A stretch of DNA of 53,932 nucleotides from NCBI GenBank assembly GCA_024278975.1, contig JAJRSD010000069.1:1-53932 (forward strand), in the 5' to 3' direction. Positions 19,066 to 28,696 of this stretch are shown here, piece after piece; within the stretch, counting starts at the first letter, position 1; each line of letters opens with the position of its first letter. The DNA is from Bacteroidota bacterium (GTDB taxonomy: Bacteria; Bacteroidota; Bacteroidia; Bacteroidales; Prolixibacteraceae). Both the position numbers and the translations under genes were made by a program. A model generated the notes under the pieces. The model was not told the origin of the DNA. It made no database searches and saw only the letters and a list, made by a program, of their open reading frames with translations.

Positions 19066-19201
19066 AAGACCCTGAAACGAGTTCAGGGTGACGTTCTAAA
19101 CAAATAGCAATAACTTATGTAAGCAAATAACTACGCCTAAAAGAAGCATTTATTTATTTACAGTTCCTTAGGATGTCATTCTGAATTTATTTCAGAATCT
19201 C
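19066..19201. repeat. REP-like pair of inverted palindromes
   Basis: Arm 1 (19066-19093) is a hairpin CCCTGAA/TTCAGGG followed by TGACG. Arm 2 (19174-19201) is a hairpin ATTCTGAA/TTCAGAAT preceded by TGTCA. The reverse complement of arm 2 lines up with arm 1 (TGAAA....TTCAG..TGAC), so the pair is an inverted BIME-like unit with about 80 bp between. It fills the gap between the convergent GT9 and glmM genes, where it may also terminate transcription. Confidence 0.75.
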
Positions 19202-19243
19202 TCTCCTAATAAAAATTAGATGAACTTTCAGAAAGACACAAGT

Positions 19244-20626
19244 TTAAAACAAAGCCTTTATTTGCGTAATAATGGTCTCAGCCAGATTATCTGCATTCTC
19301 CATCGAATCTGCTTCGGCATAAATCCTAATTATTGCTTCGGTATTAGATTTGCGAAGATGCACCCACGAATTCTCAAAATCTATTTTCACACCATCGATA
19401 TCTGTTATTTTTTCATTTGAATGTTTCTCCTTTATTTTAACAAGAATATCATCCACATCAATTTCGGGTGTCAGTTCAATTTTATTTTTCGAGATAAAAT
19501 AATCAGGATATGTTTTTCTTAATTCAGAACATTTCAATCCTGATTTTGCCAAGTGTGTTAAAAACAGAGCTGCTCCAACTAACGAATCGCGACCGCTGTG
19601 ACTTGCCGGATAAATAATACCACCATTTCCTTCGCCACCAATTACAGCATTTGTATCTCTCATTTTAGCTACTACATTTACTTCGCCAACGGCAGATGCC
19701 GAGTAACTTTGGCCATGCTTTTCGGTTATAATACGCAAAGCTCTGCTCGACGATAAATTTGAAACCGTGTTACCCGGTGTCTGGCTCAAAACGTAGTCAG
19801 CAACAGAAACAAGTGTGTATTCTTCGTTAAACATTGTTCCGTCTTCGTTTATTATTGCAAGGCGGTCGACATCGGGGTCAACAACAAAGCCAACATCAAC
19901 TTTACTGTTACTAATAATTTCTGATGTTTCAACTAAATTCTCGGGAAGCGGTTCGGGAATATGTGCAAAATGCCCGGTTGGCTCGCAATTAATTTCAACA
20001 ATATTTTTAATACCCAACGCTTTAAAAAGTGTGGGCATTGCAACTCCACCAACCGAATTTACTGCATCGATTGCAACTGTAAAACCGGCATTTTTAATGG
20101 CATCAACATCAACCAAGTCTAAACTTAAAACATGTTGAACATGAATATTGGTATAATCTTTTTCAGAGATTTTTCCCAAACCATCTACTTCAGAAAAAAT
20201 AAAATCTTCAGCTTCAGCAATTTCAAGAATCTTTTCTCCTTCGTCTGCATTTAAAAATTCTCCTTTATTATTTAATAATTTTAGTGCATTCCACTGTTTC
20301 GGATTGTGGCTGGCAGTTAAAATAATTCCACCATCAGCAGCCTCTTCTGTAACAGCAATTTCGGTAGTTGGTGTTGTAGCCATTCCAATATTTACTACAT
20401 CGCAGCCCATTCCAACTAACGTTGAAATCACTATTGCACTAACCATCTCGCCGGATATTCGTGCATCGCGACCAACTACAATTTTGAGCTGTTCTTTGCC
20501 TGCATTCTGCTTCGCCCATGTTGCATACGAAGCTGTAAATTTTACTACGTCCAGCGGACTTAATCCTTCGCCCGGTTTTCCGCCAATAGTTCCACGAATT
20601 CCTGAAATAGATTTTATAAGAGTCAT
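19244..20626 (-). CDS. glmM: Phosphoglucosamine mutase-type phosphohexomutase
   Basis: 460 residues from MTLIKSISGIRGTIGG. The catalytic phosphoserine loop is LTASHNPKQWNALK. The metal loop DPDVDRLAIINEDG and sugar loop GGEGNGGIIYP are present, with a C-terminal phosphate-binding SNTEAIIRIYAE. It interconverts glucosamine-6-P and -1-P (peptidoglycan and LPS precursor); phosphomannomutase or glucomutase activity is the alternative. An in-frame start 18 codons upstream would add a hydrophobic stretch foreign to the family, so I chose 20626. Confidence 0.9.
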   Translation of the reverse strand: MTLIKSISGIRGTIGGKPGEGLSPLDVVKFTASYATWAKQNAGKEQLKIVVGRDARISGEMVSAIVISTLVGMGCDVVNIGMATTPTTEIAVTEEAADGGIILTASHNPKQWNALKLLNNKGEFLNADEGEKILEIAEAEDFIFSEVDGLGKISEKDYTNIHVQHVLSLDLVDVDAIKNAGFTVAIDAVNSVGGVAMPTLFKALGIKNIVEINCEPTGHFAHIPEPLPENLVETSEIISNSKVDVGFVVDPDVDRLAIINEDGTMFNEEYTLVSVADYVLSQTPGNTVSNLSSSRALRIITEKHGQSYSASAVGEVNVVAKMRDTNAVIGGEGNGGIIYPASHSGRDSLVGAALFLTHLAKSGLKCSELRKTYPDYFISKNKIELTPEIDVDDILVKIKEKHSNEKITDIDGVKIDFENSWVHLRKSNTEAIIRIYAEADSMENADNLAETIITQIKALF

Positions 20627-20686
20627 TTTGTATGAGTTTAGTAAGTAAAAATAATAAGTAAAAAACGAAAAAACGAACAAATTTAA

Positions 20687-21361
20687 TTAATCATCAATTT
20701 CGTTTAACTCTTTTAAAGTTTGTTTTAATTTGTGATAGTAATTACCATAAAGACGACGAAAACCCCAACGAAAAAAGACAAAAATACCTCCGACTGTAAC
20801 TACAAGAAAAACCAGACCAACTATTATTTGGAGAAATAACTGGTCAAATTGTATTTCCGAAAATTGTATTCCCTGACTTTCTAATTCCATTGCCGATTCT
20901 TGGTAAAGTCCGGTTGTAAAACCCAAAGTCATTGTAAATGTCACCGAAATTAGGGCTAAGTAAAATAGTCGTTGATAAAGTTTAAGTGTGTCAATTATTT
21001 TAGTGAGTGTCTCTTTTAGATTACAAGTCATATCGCAACTACGTTTTACTAAATAGTATTTAATTGCGAAATAAATAAAAGTTGTAAAAATAAGTGTGTT
21101 ACTGAATATGCCTAGAAATAGCAGCCAGTTTGGAGCTGTCAGGTTTTCAGTGTCTAACATTAATGGAGTAACTAAAAACTTGTCGAACGCGATAAGCACA
21201 AAAAGCAAAAGTAAAATAATAAAACCAATTTTAATATTTCGCTCAACGCGCTCAATTAAGTTTTTGGTGCGTTTACCCAGCATAGCTTTAAGTTGCTCTT
21301 CGTTCAACTCTTGCTCAGAAGACAATTTACTCCACGTTTTTTTTAAATCTGTTAATTCCAT
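20687..21361 (-). CDS. Membrane protein cotranscribed with an ECF sigma factor
   Basis: 224 residues, not recognised as a known family. An N-terminal soluble helical part (ELTDLKKTWSKLSSEQELNE), then about four TM segments near 44-65, 80-105, 125-150 and 170-195, and a short charged tail. It starts 4 bp after the sigma gene stop, so the two are surely cotranscribed. An anti-sigma or signal-coupling role is inferred from position only; there is no zinc-binding anti-sigma motif. Confidence 0.7.
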   Translation of the reverse strand: MELTDLKKTWSKLSSEQELNEEQLKAMLGKRTKNLIERVERNIKIGFIILLLLFVLIAFDKFLVTPLMLDTENLTAPNWLLFLGIFSNTLIFTTFIYFAIKYYLVKRSCDMTCNLKETLTKIIDTLKLYQRLFYLALISVTFTMTLGFTTGLYQESAMELESQGIQFSEIQFDQLFLQIIVGLVFLVVTVGGIFVFFRWGFRRLYGNYYHKLKQTLKELNEIDD

Positions 21362-21365
21362 TAAT

Positions 21366-21854
21366 CTACTCTTCTGTTGTCATTAACTTTTTTAGTTTTT
21401 TCTTAATCCGGTTCATTTTCACCCGCACATAGTTTTGTGTAATTCCCGTTATTTCAGCAATCTCTTCGTACTTTTTATTCTCGAAATAGAGAAGCACAAT
21501 CGACTTTTCGATACCTGAAAGTTGAGCCACTGCACGATGTAGTTGCTTTATATTTTCCTCAGTTTCTGTGTCATAGCTGTTATCTTCAATCTGAAAATTG
21601 TCATAAGTCAGTCTGTTTTGATCCGGTCGGCGTTTTGCTTTTTTGAACGAAGTGATAGCAGTATTCAAAGCCACCCGGTACATCCATGTCGAAAATTTCG
21701 ACCTGTTTTGAAAAGTAGGAAATGATTTCCAGAGCTGTGCCACAATCTCCTGAAACAAGTCGTTGCGATCTTCTTGTACATCACAATAAATGTTACACAC
21801 CTTGTGAATAATACCCTGATTCTTTTGAACTATTTGTAAGAATTCCTTTTCCAA
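21366..21854 (-). CDS. ECF-type RNA polymerase sigma factor
   Basis: 162 residues with region 2 (DLFQEIVAQLWKSFPTFQ, STWMYRVALNTAITSFKK) and region 4 (LSGIEKSIVLLYFENKKYEE, helix-turn-helix ITGITQNYVRVKMNRIKKKL). Linker residues 95-110 are acidic. The partner gene 4 bp downstream encodes a membrane protein that may control it. Target genes are unknown; it should not be equated with SigP on this evidence. Confidence 0.9.
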   Translation of the reverse strand: MEKEFLQIVQKNQGIIHKVCNIYCDVQEDRNDLFQEIVAQLWKSFPTFQNRSKFSTWMYRVALNTAITSFKKAKRRPDQNRLTYDNFQIEDNSYDTETEENIKQLHRAVAQLSGIEKSIVLLYFENKKYEEIAEITGITQNYVRVKMNRIKKKLKKLMTTEE

Positions 21855-21916
21855 AACTAATTAATTAGTAACTTAAAATCATTAAAATTACAAATCTCAA
21901 TCCCAATAATTAAAAG

Positions 21917-22831
21917 TTAGTTCATTTTTAAAAAGTGAATCTCTTTTTCCGAAAGGAAACGCCATTTTCCGCGTGGCAGATTTTTCTTGGTAAGTCCTGC
22001 AAAATATACACGGTCTAATTTTTTTACACGGTATCCAAAATGTTCAAAAATACGGCGGACAATCCGGTTTTTTCCGGAGTGAATTTCGATACCTACCTCC
22101 GTTTTCTCCTCTTGTTTAATATAACTTATTTCGTCGGCAGCAATTCGTCCGTCTTCAAGTTCAATACCATTTGCAATATCGTCAAGATGATTTTTTTCGA
22201 TGGGTTTATCCAACGAAGCCTGATACACTTTTCTCATGTTGTGACTCGGGTGAGTTAGTCGTTTAGAAAGGTCGCCATCATTTGTAAACAGTAGTACTCC
22301 GGTGGTATTTCTATCCAGTCTTCCAACCGGATAAATTCTTTCTGTGCAGGCATCTTTTATCAAATCCATTACAATTTTATCGGCGTGCGGATCGTCTGTT
22401 GTTGTTACAAAGTTTTTGGGTTTATTAAGCAAAAGGTAAACTTTTTTCTCCGGATTTAACTTCCGTCCATCGAAACGAACTTCGTCAGTAGGTATTACTT
22501 TTAACCCCATTTCTGCCACCTGTTTTCCGTTAACAGTAACCATTCCGGCAGCAATAAAAGTATCGGCTTCGCGCCTCGAACAAACTCCTGCATTTGCAAT
22601 ATATCGGTTTAACCGCATTTCGTCGGCTGATCCTTTTTTCTTGGGAATATTTCCGCTATTCGCAGCTTTCTTCGATTTCGAAAAAGACTTTCGGTAAACG
22701 GGTTTTGGCGATTTAAAAGAGCGCTCCGATTCTGCTTTTTTATCTGGCTTGGAATTTTTTGTTATGCGACTTTTTCCAACTCTTTTACCGCCAGATTCTT
22801 GCGGCTTTCTTTTATTGAAATTACTTTTCAT
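21917..22831 (-). CDS. RluB/RsuA-family pseudouridine synthase
   Basis: 304 residues from MKSNFNKRKP. The first 75 residues are Lys/Arg/Ser-rich and disordered. Then an S4 domain (RLNRYIANAGVCSRREADTFIAAG) and the catalytic domain with YPVGRLDRNTTGVLLFTNDG, whose Asp is catalytic. It modifies rRNA, most likely 23S. An ATG 21 bases upstream overlaps the ATPase stop; the 22831 start leaves a 5-bp gap and begins at the basic tail typical of the family. Confidence 0.9.
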   Translation of the reverse strand: MKSNFNKRKPQESGGKRVGKSRITKNSKPDKKAESERSFKSPKPVYRKSFSKSKKAANSGNIPKKKGSADEMRLNRYIANAGVCSRREADTFIAAGMVTVNGKQVAEMGLKVIPTDEVRFDGRKLNPEKKVYLLLNKPKNFVTTTDDPHADKIVMDLIKDACTERIYPVGRLDRNTTGVLLFTNDGDLSKRLTHPSHNMRKVYQASLDKPIEKNHLDDIANGIELEDGRIAADEISYIKQEEKTEVGIEIHSGKNRIVRRIFEHFGYRVKKLDRVYFAGLTKKNLPRGKWRFLSEKEIHFLKMN

Positions 22832-22836
22832 GTGTT

Positions 22837-24111
22837 TTATTGATTTGTGCAAAGGTCGGAAAAAATATCATTATTCAATATCAATTTCCAAAAGGGTATA
22901 AATTGAACATGAGTTTTGCCGATGGTTATTTTTGAATTGAACCCGGGGCTGATAATATACCCGGTTTTAGGTGAGTACTTATTCAGAAAACTGCGGAACG
23001 ATCTGCTGACAGTTGGTTTTTTAATGTCCGAAAATTTTACTTCAACCGGAGTTATTCCATCGTGACAGTGGATAACGAAATCAACCTCAGCTTTATCTTT
23101 CGACCGCCAATAGTTTACTTTTGCAAGCCCTTTTGTGAAATTTGTATTTAAAATTTGGTGAATAAAATTCTGAAATATCATTCCACCAGGATTATTTGTG
23201 GTGGTTCCAAACATTCCTCTGCTAAAATTACACATTCCCAGATCGGTAAAATATATGGTTGGCGATTTAGTTATCTCTTTTCTGCCATTTGTAAAATATG
23301 GGCGAACAGTTTGTGTAATAAAAGTTTGTTCTGCATACCAAAGATAAGTTTTCAGAGTTTCGGTGCGAAGACCTGTTTCTTGCGCCAGTTGCGAATAATT
23401 GATGATAGAACCGGTGTAAACAGCAAGTAACCGAATGAGTTTTATAAACTTGTCGGGTGCTCGCACTCCCAATAAATATGTGATGTCTTTTGTTATGTAC
23501 GAGTTAAAAATCTCGTTCATCACTTCTCTTTTGTCTGTTGTATTGCTCGCTGTAATTACTGCCGGGTAGCCGCCAAAAGTTAAATATTCATTTAATAAAA
23601 GTCGTGTTTTTTCAGTTTCGAGTTCAAAAAAAAGTTCCAATCGGTTTTTGTATTTGTAACCGGTTTTATAATTGATAAACTCCCTGAAATTTACCGGATA
23701 CATTTCTATTAAGTGTTTGCGCCCGGTTAGTGCTTCGCTTATTTTCTCTTTTAACTCGAGACTGCCAGATCCTGTTACCACAAATTTATAAGGTAAATTC
23801 ATATCGAAAAGACCCTTGAGAAATCTGCCGGCATCTTCTTTTTGCTGAATTTCGTCGATAAAAACGAACGATGCTCCATCGCCATTTTCGAGTTGTATTT
23901 TGCTAATTAGTAATTGCTGCGATGCAAAATACTGACTGTCTTGTTCAATGTCGAGATTAAAATAGAGTACCTTTTTACTCTGGCTTTTTAGTTTCGAAAT
24001 AATATGTTTTAGTATTGTTGTTTTGCCAACTTGCCGTGCGCCTGCAATAATTGTTACTTCTTTTTTTTTGAGGCTGTCGAATATCCTGTTTTCAATGTCT
24101 CTGTTAATCAT
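22837..24111 (-). CDS. AAA ATPase with DUF4143 (AAA_14) nuclease-like C-terminus
   Basis: 424 residues from MINRDIENRIF. Walker A IIAGARQVGKTT and Walker B FVFIDEIQQ in the AAA_14 domain (1-150), a winged helix near 210-255, and a DUF4143 C-terminus with KAEVDFVI...TPVEVKF, a PD-(D/E)xK-like pattern. Function of this widespread, horizontally mobile family is unknown; toxin, DNA-transaction and defence roles have been proposed. A GTG eight codons upstream lies on the -7 box, so I chose 24111. Three 33-bp repeats sit directly upstream of its promoter. Confidence 0.85.
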   Translation of the reverse strand: MINRDIENRIFDSLKKKEVTIIAGARQVGKTTILKHIISKLKSQSKKVLYFNLDIEQDSQYFASQQLLISKIQLENGDGASFVFIDEIQQKEDAGRFLKGLFDMNLPYKFVVTGSGSLELKEKISEALTGRKHLIEMYPVNFREFINYKTGYKYKNRLELFFELETEKTRLLLNEYLTFGGYPAVITASNTTDKREVMNEIFNSYITKDITYLLGVRAPDKFIKLIRLLAVYTGSIINYSQLAQETGLRTETLKTYLWYAEQTFITQTVRPYFTNGRKEITKSPTIYFTDLGMCNFSRGMFGTTTNNPGGMIFQNFIHQILNTNFTKGLAKVNYWRSKDKAEVDFVIHCHDGITPVEVKFSDIKKPTVSRSFRSFLNKYSPKTGYIISPGFNSKITIGKTHVQFIPFWKLILNNDIFSDLCTNQ

Positions 24112-24134
24112 CTTATCTATCTTCTTGTCAGACA

Positions 24135-24165
24135 CAAATGTATGATTATTTATTTAGATTTCAAA
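24135..24165 (-). promoter_or_regulatory. Consensus promoter of the DUF4143 ATPase gene
   Basis: On the minus strand TTTG (24165 to 24162), 19-base spacer, then TACATTTG (24142 to 24135), a full match to the Bacteroidota consensus. Expected start of transcription is about 24130, giving a leader near 20 bases to the ATG at 24111. Confidence 0.7.
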
Positions 24166-24168
24166 ACC

Positions 24169-24261
24169 TAATAGGTAAAAACTCGGGTTAAACGACTGTT
24201 GTAATAGGCAAAAACTCGGGCTAAATGGCTATTATAATAGGTAAAAACTCGGGTTGTTGAA
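24169..24261. repeat. 33-bp direct repeats abutting the ATPase promoter
   Basis: Units at 24169-24201 and 24202-24234, plus a partial third at 24235-24261, share TAATAGGTAAAAACTCGGG. The array begins 3 bp upstream of the -33 box. The 33-bp period is about three helical turns, so all units face the same side of the DNA. Confidence 0.85.
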
Positions 24262-24304
24262 GTTTTTTCTTCCAAAAATAGAGCCTGTAAACTAATCTTT
24301 TTAA

Positions 24305-24332
24305 CTGTAAACTGCGACTGTAAACTGCGACT
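24305..24332. repeat. Short repeat at the 3' end of dgt
   Basis: CTGTAAACTGCGA occurs twice in tandem (24305-24317, 24318-24330), ending 4 bp from the dgt stop codon. It shares AACTGCGACT with the repeat at the end of sprE/porW (4441-4459). Confidence 0.7.
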
Positions 24333-24335
24333 TTC

Positions 24336-25670
24336 TTAAACTACCCCCGGCAAACTAATTCCATTTATTTTTCGATATAAATCGAGGGCAAAAATATCGG
24401 TCATTCCCGAAACAAAATCTACTATTGATTGAATTTTAAGGTAAACAGAATCGCTTTCGACTTTATATTGTTGTGGTAAAAGCGAAAGTATTTTTTTGCT
24501 GTACATATCTTTTGGATTCATAATTGCGCCCACAAATTCTTCCAGCAAAGTTCCTATTATTTTATATCCTGCAATCTCTATTTCAACCACCGAACGGTGT
24601 GCATAAATATCTGAATACGAAATATCTTTTACCGTATTCATCGCCTCTGCTTGTTTTTTTTGTAACGAGCCAATTAAACTTCCGGCAAAGTTCCCTTCCA
24701 AAATATCTTGCTGATTTTCTTCATAAATACGAATGCATTCGTAAATAAGTTTCCCGATAACTCCAGCTCGTAAATAGCTGATTTGTTCATTTCTATCAGC
24801 AACTTTTAACAATGTATTTTCGATATTTGTTAATGTTTTTTTGTCTGAATCGGCATCATAAAATCCCAGATACAGTTCTTTGGTTTGCCCAAAACTTAAA
24901 ATACCAAGTTTAAAAGCATCTTCCAAATCCATAATCTGGTAGCAAATATCGTCGGCTGCTTCAACTAAATAAACCAGCGGATGGCGAACAAAACTTTCAG
25001 AATTTACGGGTTGTGAAATAATTTCTAATTCGGCTGCAATTTTCTTGTAGTCATCTTTTTCCGACTGAAAAAAACCAAATTTCGGTTTTTTTGCTAATAC
25101 CGATTCATAAGGATATTTTACAATTCCGGCAAGTGTTGCATAAGTCAGCGCAAATCCGCCCGGTCGTTTTCCGTTAAATTGGTGAGTTAAAAGCCGAAAG
25201 GCATTTGCATTTCCATCGAAGCAGGTAAAATCTTTCCACTCACCTGCTAAAAGTTTCGTCTGAAATTCCTGACCGGCGCCCTTTGTAAAGAAGTTTGAAA
25301 TGGCAGCTTCGCCGGAATGTCCAAAGGGTGGATTACCTAAATCGTGTGCTAAACACGATGTTGAAACAATAGTTCCAAGTTCGGAAATAAATGGATTATT
25401 GAGATGTTCAGAAACTAATTTCTCTGACAGTAAACTTCCCAGCGACCGCCCGACACTTGCAACTTCCAGGCTGTGAGTTAGTCGGTTGTGTACAAAAATA
25501 TGTTCGGGCAGAGGAAAAACCTGTGTTTTATTTTGCATTCTTCTAAAAGGCGACGAGAAAATAATACGGTCGTAATCGCGCTGAAACTGCGTGCGATCCT
25601 CCGATTTATTTGAAGATTCCCATCCTTCCATTCCCAGCCGCTTTGTTGAAAGCAATTTATTCCAATCCAT
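24336..25670 (-). CDS. dgt: Deoxyguanosine triphosphate triphosphohydrolase (dGTPase)
   Basis: 444 residues with the HD-domain signature: HNRLTHSLEV then CLAHDLGNPPFGHSGE, and a downstream EAADDICYQIMDLEDA. It hydrolyses dGTP (or other dNTPs) to the nucleoside and triphosphate. Length fits the non-enterobacterial dGTPase branch. N-terminal FSSPFRRMQNKTQVFPL is typical. Confidence 0.92.
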   Translation of the reverse strand: MDWNKLLSTKRLGMEGWESSNKSEDRTQFQRDYDRIIFSSPFRRMQNKTQVFPLPEHIFVHNRLTHSLEVASVGRSLGSLLSEKLVSEHLNNPFISELGTIVSTSCLAHDLGNPPFGHSGEAAISNFFTKGAGQEFQTKLLAGEWKDFTCFDGNANAFRLLTHQFNGKRPGGFALTYATLAGIVKYPYESVLAKKPKFGFFQSEKDDYKKIAAELEIISQPVNSESFVRHPLVYLVEAADDICYQIMDLEDAFKLGILSFGQTKELYLGFYDADSDKKTLTNIENTLLKVADRNEQISYLRAGVIGKLIYECIRIYEENQQDILEGNFAGSLIGSLQKKQAEAMNTVKDISYSDIYAHRSVVEIEIAGYKIIGTLLEEFVGAIMNPKDMYSKKILSLLPQQYKVESDSVYLKIQSIVDFVSGMTDIFALDLYRKINGISLPGVV

Positions 25671-26131
25671 AATTTTAATATTCTGATTTGTACTTTATCA
25701 AAGCTTTTTTTGATACTTGTGTTTTTAATCCACTGCCGAATATTTCAATTTTAACAATGAATAATTTAATGCTTTATCCTTTACTGCTTTGGTGAACGGT
25801 GATTAGTCGCAAAGTTAGCCAATCTTTCGAAATGAGTATCAAACTGATATGATAAATTGTCAAAACTACGGTTCTCTATTGTTGCTAAATCTATCACAGT
25901 AATATTGGAGTTCTTTAAAATTATCATAAATAAAAAAGTAATTTTTTATTAACTTGCCGTTTTTATTCTTGGAAATCATATCTAAAATGTCAATTCATAA
26001 TCGACTATAAGATATTGATTTGCACGATAATATGTAAACTTTGTGTGCTTGTTTTTTTACAATTTCAATGAACTTTGACTTTGTTTTCAGCCCTCGATTT
26101 ACATTATTAATATTAAACTAATAAAAAAGAT
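25671..26131. other. Divergent intergenic region between dgt and pgi
   Basis: 461 bp with no gene. For pgi, ATTG (26014-26017) and TAAACTTTG (26035-26043, one base longer than TAnnTTTG) at 17-base spacing are the best promoter candidate. Nothing clear is seen for dgt. The rest is AT-rich without repeats. Confidence 0.4.
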
Positions 26132-27778
26132 ATGCTGCCAAAAATCAATCCAACAACAACAAACGCCTGGAAAAAACTGGAAGAGTACTACTTCGGATTT
26201 GAAGGAACTCATATTAAAGAACTTTTCGAGAAAGACAGCGAACGTTTTCAAAACTACTCGTTAAAATTTGAAGATATTTTAGTCGATTTTTCAAAAAATA
26301 TAATTGACAACACGGTTCGCGAATTGTTAATAGAACTTGTCAATGAATGTGGCTTAAAAGATGCAATAAAAAGTTTCTATTCAGGAGAAAAAATTAATGT
26401 AACCGAAAACCGCTCAGTATTGCACACTGCATTGCGCAACCGGAGTAACACACCAATTATTGTTGACGGCAAAGATGTGATGCCCAAAATAAATGTGGTG
26501 CTCAATCAGATGAAAGATTTTTCTGTAGATGTAATTTCAGGAACATGGAAAGGTTATTCAGGCAAGTCAATTACCGACATTGTAAATATCGGAATTGGGG
26601 GCTCTGATTTAGGTCCATTAATGGTAACTGAGGCGTTAAAACCTTATAAAAACCATATCAAATTGCACTTTGTTTCCAATGTTGACGGAACGCATATTGT
26701 AGAAACCCTTAAATTAGTTAATCCGGAAACAACCCTTTTTATTATTGCATCGAAAACATTTACAACACAGGAAACCATGACCAATGCCAATACAGCGAGA
26801 GACTGGTTTTTAAATTCGGCAAAAGATGAGGATTTTGTAAAAAAACATTTTGTAGCAGTTTCAACAAATGCCGATGCAGTTTCTGCCTTTGGAATTGACA
26901 CCAAAAATATGTTTCGATTTTGGAACTGGGTTGGTGGTAGATATTCGTTGTGGTCGGCAATCGGACTTACAATTGTTTGCGGAATTGGCTACGATAATTA
27001 CATCGAATTACTGGAGGGTGCCCATGCAATGGACAACCATTTCAGCGATACAGATTTCGATCAAAATATTCCGGTAATTTTAGCATTAATAGGTGTTTGG
27101 TATAACAATTTTTATGGTGCCGAAAGCGAGGCTATTTTACCTTACGACCAATACATGTACCGTTTTTCTGCCTATTTTCAGCAAGGAAATATGGAGAGTA
27201 ACGGAAAATCGGTTGACCGAAATGGCGAGCAGGTTGATTACCAAACTGGTCCGATAATTTGGGGAGAACCGGGAACAAACGGACAGCATGCTTTTTATCA
27301 GTTAATACATCAGGGAACAAAATTAATTCCGTGCGATTTTATTGCTTCGGCAATAAATCATAATCAAATTGGCGACCACCACCCAAAATTACTGGCTAAC
27401 TTTTTTGCACAAACAGAGGCGATGATGGTGGGGAAATCTGCAGGGCAAGTTACAGCCGAGTTAAAAGCAGCCGGGAAATCGGAAGCCGAAATTGCTGAGT
27501 TAGTTCCATTTAAAGTATTTATGGGAAATATTCCGACTAACTCAATTCTATTAAAAAAACTTACTCCACGCGCACTTGGTAGTTTAATAGCAATGTACGA
27601 ACACAAAATTTTTGTACAGGGCGTAATCTGGAATGTTTATAGTTTCGACCAGTGGGGAGTTGAATTGGGAAAACAACTGGCAAGTGAAATTTTACCCGAG
27701 CTAACAAACGAAACAGTGGTTACCAAACACGATGCATCTACCAACGGATTAATTAATGCTTATAAGATGATGCGGTAA
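26132..27778 (+). CDS. pgi: Glucose-6-phosphate isomerase
   Basis: 548 residues, the long enterobacterial-type PGI. Signatures: [37 protein letters not shown], and the active-site [13 protein letters not shown] with its His. It interconverts glucose-6-P and fructose-6-P. It stands alone, with a lipoprotein gene converging 65 bp downstream. Confidence 0.97.
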   Translation: MLPKINPTTTNAWKKLEEYYFGFEGTHIKELFEKDSERFQNYSLKFEDILVDFSKNIIDNTVRELLIELVNECGLKDAIKSFYSGEKINVTENRSVLHTALRNRSNTPIIVDGKDVMPKINVVLNQMKDFSVDVISGTWKGYSGKSITDIVNIGIGGSDLGPLMVTEALKPYKNHIKLHFVSNVDGTHIVETLKLVNPETTLFIIASKTFTTQETMTNANTARDWFLNSAKDEDFVKKHFVAVSTNADAVSAFGIDTKNMFRFWNWVGGRYSLWSAIGLTIVCGIGYDNYIELLEGAHAMDNHFSDTDFDQNIPVILALIGVWYNNFYGAESEAILPYDQYMYRFSAYFQQGNMESNGKSVDRNGEQVDYQTGPIIWGEPGTNGQHAFYQLIHQGTKLIPCDFIASAINHNQIGDHHPKLLANFFAQTEAMMVGKSAGQVTAELKAAGKSEAEIAELVPFKVFMGNIPTNSILLKKLTPRALGSLIAMYEHKIFVQGVIWNVYSFDQWGVELGKQLASEILPELTNETVVTKHDASTNGLINAYKMMR

Positions 27779-27843
27779 TTCCTTTATAAAATCTTATTTT
27801 TTGTTATAAATGTAAGTATTTTACAACTGCTGAATAGTTGCTG

Positions 27844-28638
27844 CTATTTTACTTTCAATTTTTTTTGCAGTGCCTTAATTTCACCTTCCAATTTTGATTT
27901 CGCTTTTATTGCTTTCGACAGAGCTAAAGCATCTTTTACGGCTACTTTATCGTAGGTTTCCAGTATAATATAGTAGTACTCTTTTCCCAGAAAAACAGCC
28001 TTTAACCGGCGGTCGGTATTGTTGGCAATAAACTCGATAACACCATTATCTTTACCATTCCGATACGACACTTTTTCCCATTTCGATTCCATAAAATCGC
28101 TGTGGTGGTTGTGTGTATCGTTCAACGGAATCGAATCAGTTTTTGCAGCATCGCCACTGTCGTAAACTCGCAGTCCGGTATGGTTTAGCCAGTTTTTGCC
28201 GTGGTAATTACTACTCAAATATAAATTACCACGCTCGTCTAAATGTACCTGAATATACGAACGATCCCAGGCGCGTTTAAATGTTTGTCGTTTATGAATG
28301 TATTGTGTGTACCTGTCGAATTCTGTTTTCTCTTTTACGAAAGATTTTTCCAACTCCGCAATTTTAACTTCTACGGTATCAAGCAATAACTCTTTACGCT
28401 GCATCACCGAAAAACTAATTTCGGTAATTAAATTTTTTGCTGCGTTTGCTGTGTAAATTGCCTCGGGATATAATTTCGGAATACTATCTAACTTAACCAA
28501 AGCAGCAGCAGTGTCTTGCATTGCCAAAAGCGATTTTGCCTCGTTAAGTTTTATACGCGCTTTTTCTTCGTCGGAGAGACCGCACGCAACAAATAATATT
28601 GCTATCAAAAGTGTTAAAAGTTTAAATGAAATCCTCAT
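27844..28638 (-). CDS. Putative lipoprotein with coiled coil
   Basis: 264 residues. Lipoprotein signal ends LFVAC (C19). Residues 22-75 look like one or two TPR-type helices (ARIKLNEAKSLLAMQDTAAA), 90-110 a charged coiled coil, 120-220 a beta-rich domain (YIQVHLDERGNLYLSSNYHG), and the last 35 residues a Lys/Glu helix. I do not recognise the family. It is a single gene, divergent from the SpoU methylase gene 58 bp away. Confidence 0.75.
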   Translation of the reverse strand: MRISFKLLTLLIAILFVACGLSDEEKARIKLNEAKSLLAMQDTAAALVKLDSIPKLYPEAIYTANAAKNLITEISFSVMQRKELLLDTVEVKIAELEKSFVKEKTEFDRYTQYIHKRQTFKRAWDRSYIQVHLDERGNLYLSSNYHGKNWLNHTGLRVYDSGDAAKTDSIPLNDTHNHHSDFMESKWEKVSYRNGKDNGVIEFIANNTDRRLKAVFLGKEYYYIILETYDKVAVKDALALSKAIKAKSKLEGEIKALQKKLKVK

Positions 28639-28696
28639 TATTAATAGTTTTGTACAAAATTACTATTTTAAACGAAATTAGAGATACCAATATTAT

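Noticed and set aside
21366-21854. Identification of the ECF sigma factor as SigP, partner of PorX
   Set aside because: Many ECF factors exist in these genomes, and this one is 17 kb from porX with its own membrane partner. There is no sequence evidence to choose SigP.
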